From Rikenellaceae bacterium (GTDB lineage: Bacteria; Bacteroidota; Bacteroidia; Bacteroidales; Rikenellaceae), in contig JAGBHC010000024.1 in the NCBI GenBank assembly GCA_017935625.1, positions 31,354-95,353 on the forward strand: DNA of 64,000 bases. The letters run 5' to 3'. The translations under genes and the position numbers were made by a program. Under the pieces are notes generated by a model. The model made no database searches. It was not told the origin of the DNA and saw nothing but the letters and a program-made list of their open reading frames with translations. This document shows positions 1 through 7,170 of the stretch, piece after piece (within the stretch, counting starts at the first letter, position 1; every line of letters begins with the position of its first letter).

Positions 1-1175
1 GCGTCCATGGCCGGTTGTATCACCTTCTCCAGCTGGTGCTGCATGGCCTCCTCGGCATAGCTCTGCATGGAGGCGTTGATGGTGGTGTAGATTTTGAGTC
101 CGTCGCGGTAGATGTTGTAGGGGGTGCCGTCGGCCTTGACGTTCTTGTGGCACCAGCCGTAGAGGGGGTTGGACTCCCAGCGGGCCAGCTCCTGTTCGTA
201 GTCCCAGTCGTTGAGGAACTGGCGGCGCTGCGGCCGCTCGGCGTTCATCACCAGACGGAGCATCTCGCGGAAGTAGGTGCCGCTGCCCTCGTTGTGGGAG
301 ATGGGGTTGTAGTCGAGTTCGATGGGGGTGAGCTTCAGCGAGTCGTAGAGCGTGCGCGAGAGGTAGCCGTTGTCGGCCATGCGCGACATCACCAGGTTGC
401 GGCGCGTGAGCGCGTTGCCGGGATTGCGCACGGGGCTGTAACGGGTGGGGGCATTGACCACGCCCACCAGCAGCGCCGCTTCGGGAACGGTCAGCTGCGA
501 GGGCTTCTTGTTGAAGAAGGTGCGGGCGGCCGACTTGATGCCGTAGGCGTTGCTGCCGTAGGCCACCGTGTTGAGGTACATGGCGATTATCTCCTCCTTG
601 GTGTAGTTGTATTCGAGCTTGACGGCCGTTATCCACTCCTTGAGCTTGAAGGTGACCAGCTTGGCATTGCGGGCGATGGAGCTGTTGTAGACCGTCGTGT
701 CGCGCGGGAAGAGGTTTTTGGCCAGCTGCTGGGTGATGGTGCTGCCGCCGCCCTGGGCGCTGTTGCGCATGGCCAGGGTCTTGATGCCCACGCGGGCCAG
801 CGAGATGAAGTCGATGCCCGAATGGGAGTAGAAACGCATGTCCTCCGTGGAGACCAGCGCCGCCACCAGGGCGGGCGAGAGGTCGTCGTAATCGACGTAG
901 GAGCGGTTCTGCACGAAGAAGCTGCCTATCAGTTCGCCGTCCTCGGAGTAAATCTCCGTGGCCAGGTTGCTCTTGGGGTTCTCCAGCTCCTCGAACGAGG
1001 GGAGCTTGCCGAACGCTCCGAGGGCGGTGCAGAGCAACAGCAGCAGCACCGCGGCTACCGGTACGCAGACCGCAATCCAGAACCATTTGACATATTTGCG
1101 CAGCTTGCGGTCGCCGTTGCCCGTAAGCAGGCTCCACAGGCCGATGCCGCTCTCCTTGTTCCGTTTCTTATCCAT
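1..1175 (-). CDS. Penicillin-binding protein 1A-type bifunctional transglycosylase/transpeptidase, C-terminal part outside window
   Basis: Class A PBP that polymerises lipid II and cross-links peptidoglycan in the periplasm. The ATG at 1173-1175 opens about 391 codons with no stop before the window edge, so the 3' end, including the transpeptidase domain, is missing. Residues 1-30 are a short basic cytoplasmic tail and residues 31-54 one membrane anchor. The GT51 glycosyltransferase follows, with the catalytic motif EDMRFYSHSGID at 111-122 and GGSTITQQLAKN at 143-154, then KLEYNYTKEEI and the YLN motif. A Bacteroidetes -7 element lies 57 bases upstream. The family call is secure. Which PBP1 paralogue it is cannot be told without the C terminus. 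Confidence 0.93.
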   Translation of the reverse strand, partial: MDKKRNKESGIGLWSLLTGNGDRKLRKYVKWFWIAVCVPVAAVLLLLLCTALGAFGKLPSFEELENPKSNLATEIYSEDGELIGSFFVQNRSYVDYDDLSPALVAALVSTEDMRFYSHSGIDFISLARVGIKTLAMRNSAQGGGSTITQQLAKNLFPRDTTVYNSSIARNAKLVTFKLKEWITAVKLEYNYTKEEIIAMYLNTVAYGSNAYGIKSAARTFFNKKPSQLTVPEAALLVGVVNAPTRYSPVRNPGNALTRRNLVMSRMADNGYLSRTLYDSLKLTPIELDYNPISHNEGSGTYFREMLRLVMNAERPQRRQFLNDWDYEQELARWESNPLYGWCHKNVKADGTPYNIYRDGLKIYTTINASMQSYAEEAMQHQLEKVIQPAMD

Positions 1176-1231
1176 TTCCGACACAGATTCTTAAAAATTC
1201 GTCGTTCGCGCACGCGCGCAACTTCCGGACG

Positions 1232-1239
1232 CAAAAGTA
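1232..1239 (-). promoter_or_regulatory. -7 promoter element of the PBP1A gene
   Basis: On the minus strand it reads TACTTTTG, an exact TAnnTTTG match, 57 bases upstream of the PBP start. No clear -33 TTTG is visible. Confidence 0.5.
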
Positions 1240-1294
1240 CAACAATAATTACGAAATATAACGTACCGTCCGGTCTAAAATTGCATCCGCCGGC

Positions 1295-4138
1295 TTACAG
1301 CGGCAGTGTCAGGGCGGCCGAGGCCACCCACGTGCGGCGGTCGCCGGGGCGGTAGAGGGAGAGTTTGAAGGAGGTGTTCTTGGAGGCCGGCATGCGCAGC
1401 GGGCTGAGGTCGAAAATCAGGTCGCCGCCCCAGCTGGTGAGGTGGCGCCGGGTGCCGTCCTGCCGCACTTCGCGGGCGTAGTCGAAGCCGAGGTTCAGGC
1501 GGATGCGCTTGAAGTAGAGAATCGAGGGGATTCCTCCGTCGGGGTAGCACAGCGGCAGCTGGTAGTCGGCCGCCAGGGCGGTGTAGTGACGCGGCACGGG
1601 GCCGTAGAGCGACTGGCGCGGAGCGAGTTCCCGTTCCCGGAAGGAGAGTTCGCCCCGGGTGCGGTACTGGTAGTTGGCACGCAGCATGAGCGAGTGGTGG
1701 CGGAAGATGCCGGGCAGGTAGGTGCGGCCGTAGAGGCTCCACACGGTGGAGAAGTCGTTGCGGAAGGGTTCGAAATAGGCGCTGCCCCGCACCAGATAGC
1801 CCCACCGCGGCAGGAAGTCGCGGTAGGCGCGGCGGACGTTGTCGTAGAAGGTGAGGGAGGCGGTGAGCTTGTCGAGTCCCTTGCGGTATTTTCCGGCCCG
1901 TTTGTCGTAGACCAGCGCGTTGAGGTGTTCGATTCTGAGCAGCGGCGTGAGCACCCGCGTGTGGTAGCCGTTGTCGAGTATCAGGGGCAGGTAGGCGGCC
2001 AGGTTGATGTGGAAGTAGCGTTTGCGGTCGGCGGGGCGCTCTGCGTCCTTGTAGGTGTAGACCAGCTGTCCTCCGCCGCCGAAGGTGGTCTCCAGTTCGA
2101 ACTTGGGGGCCAGTCCGTCGTAGTAGATTTTGGCCTTGCCGCGGGCGCCGCCCTCGGGGGTCCATCCGAAGTTGAAGGCCGCCGTGGTGGAGCTCAGCAG
2201 GTCCTGCGAGAGGAGCGTGAGTCCGATGCGGGTGCCGAAGTCGTATTCGGCGGTGATGTTGAAGGGGTCGATGTCCACCGGCGCCCAGCTGTGGATGTGG
2301 AACAGACGGAGCCCCTTGCGGTATTTGCGGGCGGGCATCCCGGCCCGCGAAAGGGAGTCGTCCCGGTCGGTGAAGCGCACCGGGTCCAGGTTGGGGACGG
2401 CCCATTTGCGGTGGGGCGGATTGACGATATCGGGGGGGATGCTGCGGAGGGGCTCCTCGGGCAGCGTGTCGGGGTCGGCGTGCTGCCGGGCCAGCAGGTA
2501 GCCGCGGGCGGTGTAGGTGGTCGTCACGGCGCCCGAATCCGTCGGGGCGGGGTCGAAGGAGCCGAGTGCCGAGGTGGTGACGCGCGCACGGCGGCCGGTG
2601 CTCAGGTCGAGGGTGTGCACCTCGTCGTAGCCGCTGGCGACGGAGCCGTACCAGAGGCGTCCGCCGCCCGCCCGCAGGTCGCTCAGGGTGATGTGGGCCG
2701 GTGCGGTCACCGTGCGCTGCCGGCCGTCGCGGGGGTCGAGGCTCCCTATCCACATGCCGCTGTCGCTCAGACCGATGTAATAGAGCAGGGCGCTCCGCTC
2801 GTCCCAGGCCAGCCCGTGCACCGACACCGAGTCGGAGAGTTCGAACTCCCGGCCCGCCGCATCGATGGTGTAGCGGCCGGAGATGTCGTAATCGACCGTG
2901 GCCAGCCCCAGTTCGCCCATGGGTGTGGGGTAGAGCGTGCGCCGTTTGCCCTTCACCGTGCGGATGCGCCCTGCGTCGAGGTCGAGGTAGCGGAGCCGCG
3001 AATCGACCCGCTCCTCCCAGAACGAGGAGCTGCGGTATTCGGTCCACCAGATGCGCCGTCCCTGAAGCGCGGGGCGGGAGCTCACCGAGCCCGTGTGGCG
3101 GATAATCCGTTCGCGGCCCGTCTGCGGGTGGACGGCCACCAGCCGCGAGGGGCGGTCGAAGTCGCTTTTGAGTGCCACTATCGTGGTGTCGTTCAGCGAC
3201 TGGGGGTGCGAATAGGTGGTGTAGGAGGTGGTCGGCGTGGGGATGATGCGCGAGGAGTCGCTGCGCGGCGGCAGCGACTGCCACCACCGGTGCAGCGAGT
3301 CGAAGGTGTCGTGGAAAAGGCTGCGGACGGTGATTCCGTAGTATTTCTTGAGGGCGATGCGGGTCGAGAGCAGCAGATAGGGGCGGCGCGAGGAGAAGTC
3401 GGCCACCTTGTCCCATATCACTTCGCCGAAACGGTCGTAGCTGCGGGCGCACAGCTGGTATCCCAGCTGGTAGTGGTCGGGGATGTTGTCGCGGTAGGAG
3501 CCGCAGAACCATTTGTCGAGCGCGTAGCCGCGTCGGGCCACGTCGCCCACGGCCCGGTATTCGATGTTGAAGGAGGGCTGCAGGGCCCGTCCGAAGGTGG
3601 TCATCTGGGTTTCGGCCTGCACGGCGTCGCCCTCGATGGCCCACACGGGCATGAAGACCACGCCCACCAGCGACCCCTGCTGTCCCAGCAGGTAGCTCAG
3701 AACCCGTATGACGCCCTTGTTGAGGTTGTTGTACTGCACCGTGTGGCGGTATTCGTGGATGGAGAGCTGCTTGAGCCACGGCACCGAATAGGTGTCGGTC
3801 TGGGGCACGGTGAGCAGCTCCATGCGTTTGGGCGCCCACATCACCAGTCCGTTGGAGCGGAAATTCTGGGTGTGCATCACCACCGGGGTGGGCATGGGGC
3901 CGTAGCGGAAGCCGTATCCGATGAAGGGGCGGACGGAGTCCATGTACCCCATCACGCGCCGGGCGCCGCTCTCGAACGTGTCGGGGAAGATGAGCGTGCG
4001 GTCGTCGCTGCGGAGGATACGCCAGCGTACCGATGCGGGGGAGGGCCCCCAGTCGTAGTACTGGGCCGAAGCCCTGCCGGCGGTCAGAAGCGCCGCGAGT
4101 GCGAACAGGATGCCCGCCAGTCTGCCTGTGCGTGCCAC
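1295..4138 (-). CDS. Putative outer-membrane HExxH metalloprotease with beta-propeller-like middle and C-terminal barrel
   Basis: This 947-residue protein starts with a Sec signal peptide (residues 1-25, cut after ASA). It carries HEYRH at 128-132 and, 37 residues later, WAIEGDA with Glu169. That is the zinc-binding H-E-x-x-H...E pattern of gluzincin-like (peptidase MA-like) proteases. The middle (about 300-600) has repeated WWTEYRSS- and TLDLSTGR-type segments with conserved W, Y and D, suggesting a beta-propeller. The last 300 residues alternate aromatic and polar residues and look like an outer-membrane beta-barrel. The gene begins 3 bases after the SUI1-family gene and is probably co-transcribed with it. 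Fold assignments are read from the sequence. The substrate is unknown, and I do not recognise a named family. Confidence 0.8.
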   Translation of the reverse strand: MARTGRLAGILFALAALLTAGRASAQYYDWGPSPASVRWRILRSDDRTLIFPDTFESGARRVMGYMDSVRPFIGYGFRYGPMPTPVVMHTQNFRSNGLVMWAPKRMELLTVPQTDTYSVPWLKQLSIHEYRHTVQYNNLNKGVIRVLSYLLGQQGSLVGVVFMPVWAIEGDAVQAETQMTTFGRALQPSFNIEYRAVGDVARRGYALDKWFCGSYRDNIPDHYQLGYQLCARSYDRFGEVIWDKVADFSSRRPYLLLSTRIALKKYYGITVRSLFHDTFDSLHRWWQSLPPRSDSSRIIPTPTTSYTTYSHPQSLNDTTIVALKSDFDRPSRLVAVHPQTGRERIIRHTGSVSSRPALQGRRIWWTEYRSSSFWEERVDSRLRYLDLDAGRIRTVKGKRRTLYPTPMGELGLATVDYDISGRYTIDAAGREFELSDSVSVHGLAWDERSALLYYIGLSDSGMWIGSLDPRDGRQRTVTAPAHITLSDLRAGGGRLWYGSVASGYDEVHTLDLSTGRRARVTTSALGSFDPAPTDSGAVTTTYTARGYLLARQHADPDTLPEEPLRSIPPDIVNPPHRKWAVPNLDPVRFTDRDDSLSRAGMPARKYRKGLRLFHIHSWAPVDIDPFNITAEYDFGTRIGLTLLSQDLLSSTTAAFNFGWTPEGGARGKAKIYYDGLAPKFELETTFGGGGQLVYTYKDAERPADRKRYFHINLAAYLPLILDNGYHTRVLTPLLRIEHLNALVYDKRAGKYRKGLDKLTASLTFYDNVRRAYRDFLPRWGYLVRGSAYFEPFRNDFSTVWSLYGRTYLPGIFRHHSLMLRANYQYRTRGELSFRERELAPRQSLYGPVPRHYTALAADYQLPLCYPDGGIPSILYFKRIRLNLGFDYAREVRQDGTRRHLTSWGGDLIFDLSPLRMPASKNTSFKLSLYRPGDRRTWVASAALTLPL

Positions 4139-4141
4139 CGG

Positions 4142-4489
4142 TTATCCTCCCGCCTTTTTGGCTTTGTAACCCGCCTTGACGAGCAGTTCGACCACCCGGT
4201 CGCGGAAGTCGCCCTGGATGATGATTTCGCCCTCCTTGGCCGTGCCGCCCACGCCGCAGCGGCTCTTGAGCAGGGTGGCCAGCTGCCGGAGCGCCTGGTC
4301 CGAACCCGCGAATCCGCGTACCAGGGTGACGCATTTGCCCGCCCGGTGCTTGCGGTCGAGCCACACCCTCAGCTCCTGGCGTTCGGGGGGGAGCGTCTGC
4401 TCTTCGGCCTGCCCGCCGGTGTCGTATGCGAAGTCGGGATTGGTCGAATAGACCATGCCCAGCCGCGCTTTCCAGTCGTTGTCTGCCAT
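4142..4489 (-). CDS. SUI1/eIF1-family translation factor (YciH-like)
   Basis: This 115-residue protein has the eIF1/SUI1 core at about 35-112: KHRAGKCVTLVRGF, then LLKSRCGVGGTAKEGEIIIQGD, the typical basic loop and G-T-x-K-x-G-x-I-x-x-Q-G-D block. Bacterial members are thought to act on the 30S decoding site, and most have no defined role. The ATG at 4489 lies 22 bases downstream of a -7 element, which rules out the much longer upstream reading frame. The metalloprotease-like gene follows after 3 bases. It is divergent from the DUF4435 gene, with both promoters inside about 60 bases. Confidence 0.9.
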   Translation of the reverse strand: MADNDWKARLGMVYSTNPDFAYDTGGQAEEQTLPPERQELRVWLDRKHRAGKCVTLVRGFAGSDQALRQLATLLKSRCGVGGTAKEGEIIIQGDFRDRVVELLVKAGYKAKKAGG

Positions 4490-4511
4490 AACGAATACTT
4501 TATTGTCTATG

Positions 4512-4519
4512 CAAAGATA
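4512..4519 (-). promoter_or_regulatory. -7 promoter element for the SUI1-family gene
   Basis: The minus strand reads TATCTTTG (TAnnTTTG), 22 bases upstream of the ATG. Confidence 0.6.
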
Positions 4520-4540
4520 ACATCTTTTCGCGAGATTTAT

Positions 4541-4548
4541 TATATTTG
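4541..4548 (+). promoter_or_regulatory. -7 promoter element for the DUF4435 gene, very close to the ATG
   Basis: TATATTTG is an exact TAnnTTTG and ends only 4 bases before the ATG at 4553. Transcription from it would start at or just after the start codon, so the mRNA may be leaderless. Confidence 0.55.
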
Positions 4549-4552
4549 CGCA

Positions 4553-5581
4553 ATGACCCGGAAAACGAAAGAGAGAGAGTACAGAAAAACGGAATGGACG
4601 AAACCCGACACCGGAACGGCCCTGCCGCTCCGGCTGCCTCTGCCGCGCCACCGGCAGCTGATAAGGGTGTTCGTGGAGGGATACGAGGACGTCGCCTTCT
4701 GGCGCGGCATATTCGACGATTTCGAATCGGGAATCCACACGTTCGAGATTTCGGTGCCGCCGCGGCAGGACCTGGCCAAGGGAAAGAAGGTGCTGCTCAA
4801 CATGCTCGAGCGGAGCAGCCAGAATCTGCTGCTGTGCATGGACAGCGACTTCGACTTCCTGTTCGACGACACCAACGACCAGTCGAGGCTGGTGAACCGT
4901 TCTCCCTATATCTTCCACACCTACGCCTACGCTACGGAGAACTATCTCTGTTACGCCCCCTCGCTGCACAACGTCTGCGTGAAGGCGACCAAGAACGACA
5001 CCCGCATCTTCGATTTCGAGCGGTTCATGGCCGACTATTCGCGGACCATCTATCCGCTTTTCGTGCGCTACGCCCTCTCGGCCAAGCGGCGGAGCGAGAA
5101 CTTCTTTCCGCTCATCGACTTCAAGAGCAGCGTCAAGCTCAACTACGTGGAGGTGGAGGAGAACGGCCGCTCCACCATCGAGTGGCTCCGGCGGCAGGTG
5201 GAGCGCAGGGAGCAGAGTCTGCGCAGCCACAAATACGTGACGGAGCGCGAGGTGGAGGAGTTCCGCCAATCGCTCGCCGACCACGGGGTGACCCCCGAGA
5301 ACGCCTATCTGTTCATGCACGGACACACGCTGATGGACAACGTGGTGATGATTGTGCTCAATGCCGTGTGCGAGAAGCTGAAGATGATGACCAACAACAC
5401 CATCACCAACTCGGAGCGCAAGGGCGTCACCCTGCGCAACGAGATGAGCAACTACAACAATTCGCTGCGCAGCGTGCGCGACACGCTGCTTTTCAACGAA
5501 AACTACAAGGAGTGCTTCCTCTACAAGCGGCTCAAGGACGACATCGAGGAGTTCCTCAAACGATACGAATTCAAATATTGA
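4553..5581 (+). CDS. DUF4435 protein, Toprim-like (AriB-like)
   Basis: The 342-residue protein has VEGYEDVAFW at 41-50 (Glu42) and MDSDFDFLF at 96-104 (Asp97, Asp99, Asp101). This is the E...DxDxD pattern of Toprim nucleases. DUF4435 proteins include AriB, the effector nuclease of the PARIS phage-defence system, which works with the ABC-type ATPase AriA. No ATPase partner is next to it here: upstream is a SUI1-family gene, and 4 bases downstream is a nitroreductase lipoprotein. The C-terminal third is charged and helical, with no membrane segment. The reading frame continues far upstream of 4553, but that part overlaps real minus-strand genes. The next in-frame ATG is inside the conserved core, so 4553 is the best start. 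The family is fairly sure; a defence role is inference. Confidence 0.8.
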   Translation: MTRKTKEREYRKTEWTKPDTGTALPLRLPLPRHRQLIRVFVEGYEDVAFWRGIFDDFESGIHTFEISVPPRQDLAKGKKVLLNMLERSSQNLLLCMDSDFDFLFDDTNDQSRLVNRSPYIFHTYAYATENYLCYAPSLHNVCVKATKNDTRIFDFERFMADYSRTIYPLFVRYALSAKRRSENFFPLIDFKSSVKLNYVEVEENGRSTIEWLRRQVERREQSLRSHKYVTEREVEEFRQSLADHGVTPENAYLFMHGHTLMDNVVMIVLNAVCEKLKMMTNNTITNSERKGVTLRNEMSNYNNSLRSVRDTLLFNENYKECFLYKRLKDDIEEFLKRYEFKY

Positions 5582-5585
5582 GATT

Positions 5586-6221
5586 ATGAAAGGACGGACG
5601 ATTTTATGGGCGGGAGCCGCGCTGCTGCTGGCGGCGTGCGACACCGCATCCCGGAGTGAGACGGAGCAGACGCAGGCGAATCCGGTCGTGGAGACCATCA
5701 TGGTACGGCGCAGCGTGCGGAAGTACAAACCCCAGCCCGTGCCGCGCGAGGTGATGCGCACCATCGTGGAGTGCGGCATCCACGCCCCCAACGGCATGAA
5801 CGCCCAGCCGTGGGAGGTGCGCGTGGTGGACGACCCGGAGTTTCTGGAGGGTGTGACCGCCCTGCAGCTGGAGGAGATGGACCCCGAACGCCGCGAGGCG
5901 ATGACCGGCGAAGGGTTCCGCAACATGTTCCGCAATGCGCCCACCGTGGTCTTCATCGCCAACAAGGCCGACGGGTCGGGGCAGATAGATTGCGGACTGA
6001 TGGGCGGGAACATGATTCTGGCGGCCCGGTCGATGGGCATCGGTTCGGTGTGCCTGGGCGGCCCGGTGGCCTTCATGCGCAGCGAAAAGGCGGCCGACTA
6101 TCTCCGCCGGCTCGGTTTCTCGGAGGGCTATTCGCTGCTGTACGCCATCGGATTCGGTTATCCCGACGAGGAGCCCGAGGCCAAGCCCAGGGATGCCTCC
6201 AAGGTGGTGTTCGTGGATTAG
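5586..6221 (+). CDS. Nitroreductase-family lipoprotein
   Basis: Residues 1-19 form a lipoprotein signal with lipobox LLAAC (Cys19). The mature part is a nitroreductase fold: MVRRSVRKYKPQPVP at about 39-53 (the R-R-S-x-R FMN phosphate-binding start), ECGIHAPNGMNAQPWE at about 63-78, IDCGLMGGNMILAARSMGIGSVC in the dimer and flavin core, and IGFGYPDE near the end. The family uses FMN to reduce nitro groups, quinones or similar acceptors. The enzyme is usually cytoplasmic, so a lipidated exported form is notable. It starts 4 bases after the DUF4435 gene and ends before a strong terminator, so the two probably form one transcript. Confidence 0.88.
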   Translation: MKGRTILWAGAALLLAACDTASRSETEQTQANPVVETIMVRRSVRKYKPQPVPREVMRTIVECGIHAPNGMNAQPWEVRVVDDPEFLEGVTALQLEEMDPERREAMTGEGFRNMFRNAPTVVFIANKADGSGQIDCGLMGGNMILAARSMGIGSVCLGGPVAFMRSEKAADYLRRLGFSEGYSLLYAIGFGYPDEEPEAKPRDASKVVFVD

Positions 6222-6246
6222 CTGCGGACCGGAAGCGATAAGGCGA

Positions 6247-6276
6247 GGGCCGTCCGGAACACTCGGACGGCCCTTT
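6247..6276 (+). terminator. Rho-independent terminator after the nitroreductase gene
   Basis: A 10-bp perfect stem (GGGCCGTCCG / CGGACGGCCC, loop GAACACT) is followed by TTT, 25 bases after the stop. Confidence 0.75.
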
Positions 6277-6304
6277 GTATTTCGGTCGGAGCAGGCGGCG
6301 GAGC

Positions 6305-6709
6305 CTATTTCCCGATGCCGTCCTTCCGCTTGTCGGCAGAGGGGTTCGGATTGCCTTGCCGCCGGTCGGCGGGAGATTGCCACTCCTTGCTTCCGGTCGG
6401 AGTCTGACGGCCCGGGGCGCCCTGCTGTCGGTTCTCGCCGCTGCGGTCGCCCGGAGTCGGGATGCCGTACTGTCCGTGCTGCCCCTCTTGTCTGCGGCCG
6501 TCGTTGCGGATGCCGCTCCGTGCGGCGCCGGTCGGCTGTTCCGGCTGGTTTTTTTGTCCCGGCTGCGAGGTGCTGAAAGCCGATTCCACTTCGCGCTCCT
6601 TATACTGGTGCTCGGTCTGGGTATAATGTTCGACCTGGTCCACGACCTGGTCCACCCCGCGGCGGAACTGTTCCTGGCAGGGGTCGCACTGGTTCGTTTT
6701 CTTTTCCAT
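6305..6709 (-). CDS. Small hydrophilic hypothetical protein
   Basis: I do not recognise this 134-residue protein. Residues 1-45 contain CDPCQEQF (CxxC at 8-11), a possible helix VDQVVDQVEHYTQ and KEREVESAF. The rest is Gln/Gly/Pro/Arg-rich and likely disordered, with no signal peptide or membrane segment. The leader just before the ATG is AT-rich, as is common for real starts in this phylum, but no TAnnTTTG is visible upstream. The plus-strand ORF across the same bases is a less plausible, leucine/arginine-rich shadow. It may be a real lineage-specific gene or chance. Confidence 0.4.
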   Translation of the reverse strand: MEKKTNQCDPCQEQFRRGVDQVVDQVEHYTQTEHQYKEREVESAFSTSQPGQKNQPEQPTGAARSGIRNDGRRQEGQHGQYGIPTPGDRSGENRQQGAPGRQTPTGSKEWQSPADRRQGNPNPSADKRKDGIGK

Positions 6710-6739
6710 AGCGTGTTGCTGTTTTTAGGTTCGACAATG

Positions 6740-6757
6740 GGATTCGGGCCCGAATCC
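6740..6757. repeat. 18-bp perfect palindrome
   Basis: GGATTCGGGCCCGAATCC equals its own reverse complement and is followed on the plus strand by GTTTTTC. It lies 31 bases upstream of the minus-strand hypothetical gene. It could be a protein-binding site or a weak terminator. Confidence 0.5.
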
Positions 6758-6866
6758 GTTTTTCATATTCCGGAAGGACTGCAAAATCCGCGCCGCAAGC
6801 CGGAGCCGGCTCTTGGGGGGAGGCTGCCGGTGCGGGAGCGGGCTTTTTTGGCCGTTTCGCGCACGG

Positions 6867-6898
6867 TTTGCAATAAAGCGGATTTTTCGTTTCCTTTG
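6867..6898 (+). promoter_or_regulatory. Possible promoter of the THUMP-like methyltransferase gene
   Basis: TTTG at 6867-6870, a 20-base spacer and TTCCTTTG at 6891-6898 (one base off TAnnTTTG). It would leave a leader of about 265 bases (6905-7170). In this leader I see only an 85-codon ORF of doubtful coding quality whose stop overlaps the next ATG. Confidence 0.35.
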
Positions 6899-7170
6899 CG
6901 TCTGTGAAATCCATGAATGAGCGGATATATGATGCCCGTCGAGTCGAATTTTCCTGCGCCCGCCCCGGGCGGCTTTCCCCGCATGTCGCGCATGGCGGCG
7001 GAGATTCCGCCGCTCTGTTCCGTGCCGCTGCGGCTCGACGCCCGGTTCGGCATCTGCCGCGGCTGCGGAGGCCGCAGGACGGCCCCTTCGCCGGAGGTGC
7101 GAATCGGGGAGATGTCCCCTCGTAAACCGATAGTCGGCGCGATGTCCGCGCCGCCCGAAAACGACAGGCC

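Noticed and set aside
1442..4552. Long plus-strand open frame (over 1,000 codons) leading into the DUF4435 gene
   Set aside because: It is a GC-driven shadow of the minus-strand metalloprotease and SUI1 genes, with no domain-like sequence before 4553.
4553..6221. Complete PARIS defence system
   Set aside because: Only the AriB-like DUF4435 gene is present; no AAA_15 ATPase lies nearby.
6275..6907. 210-codon plus-strand ORF
   Set aside because: Runs through the nitroreductase terminator and an 18-bp palindrome. Its Leu/Arg/Ser bias suggests a shadow of the minus-strand ORF.
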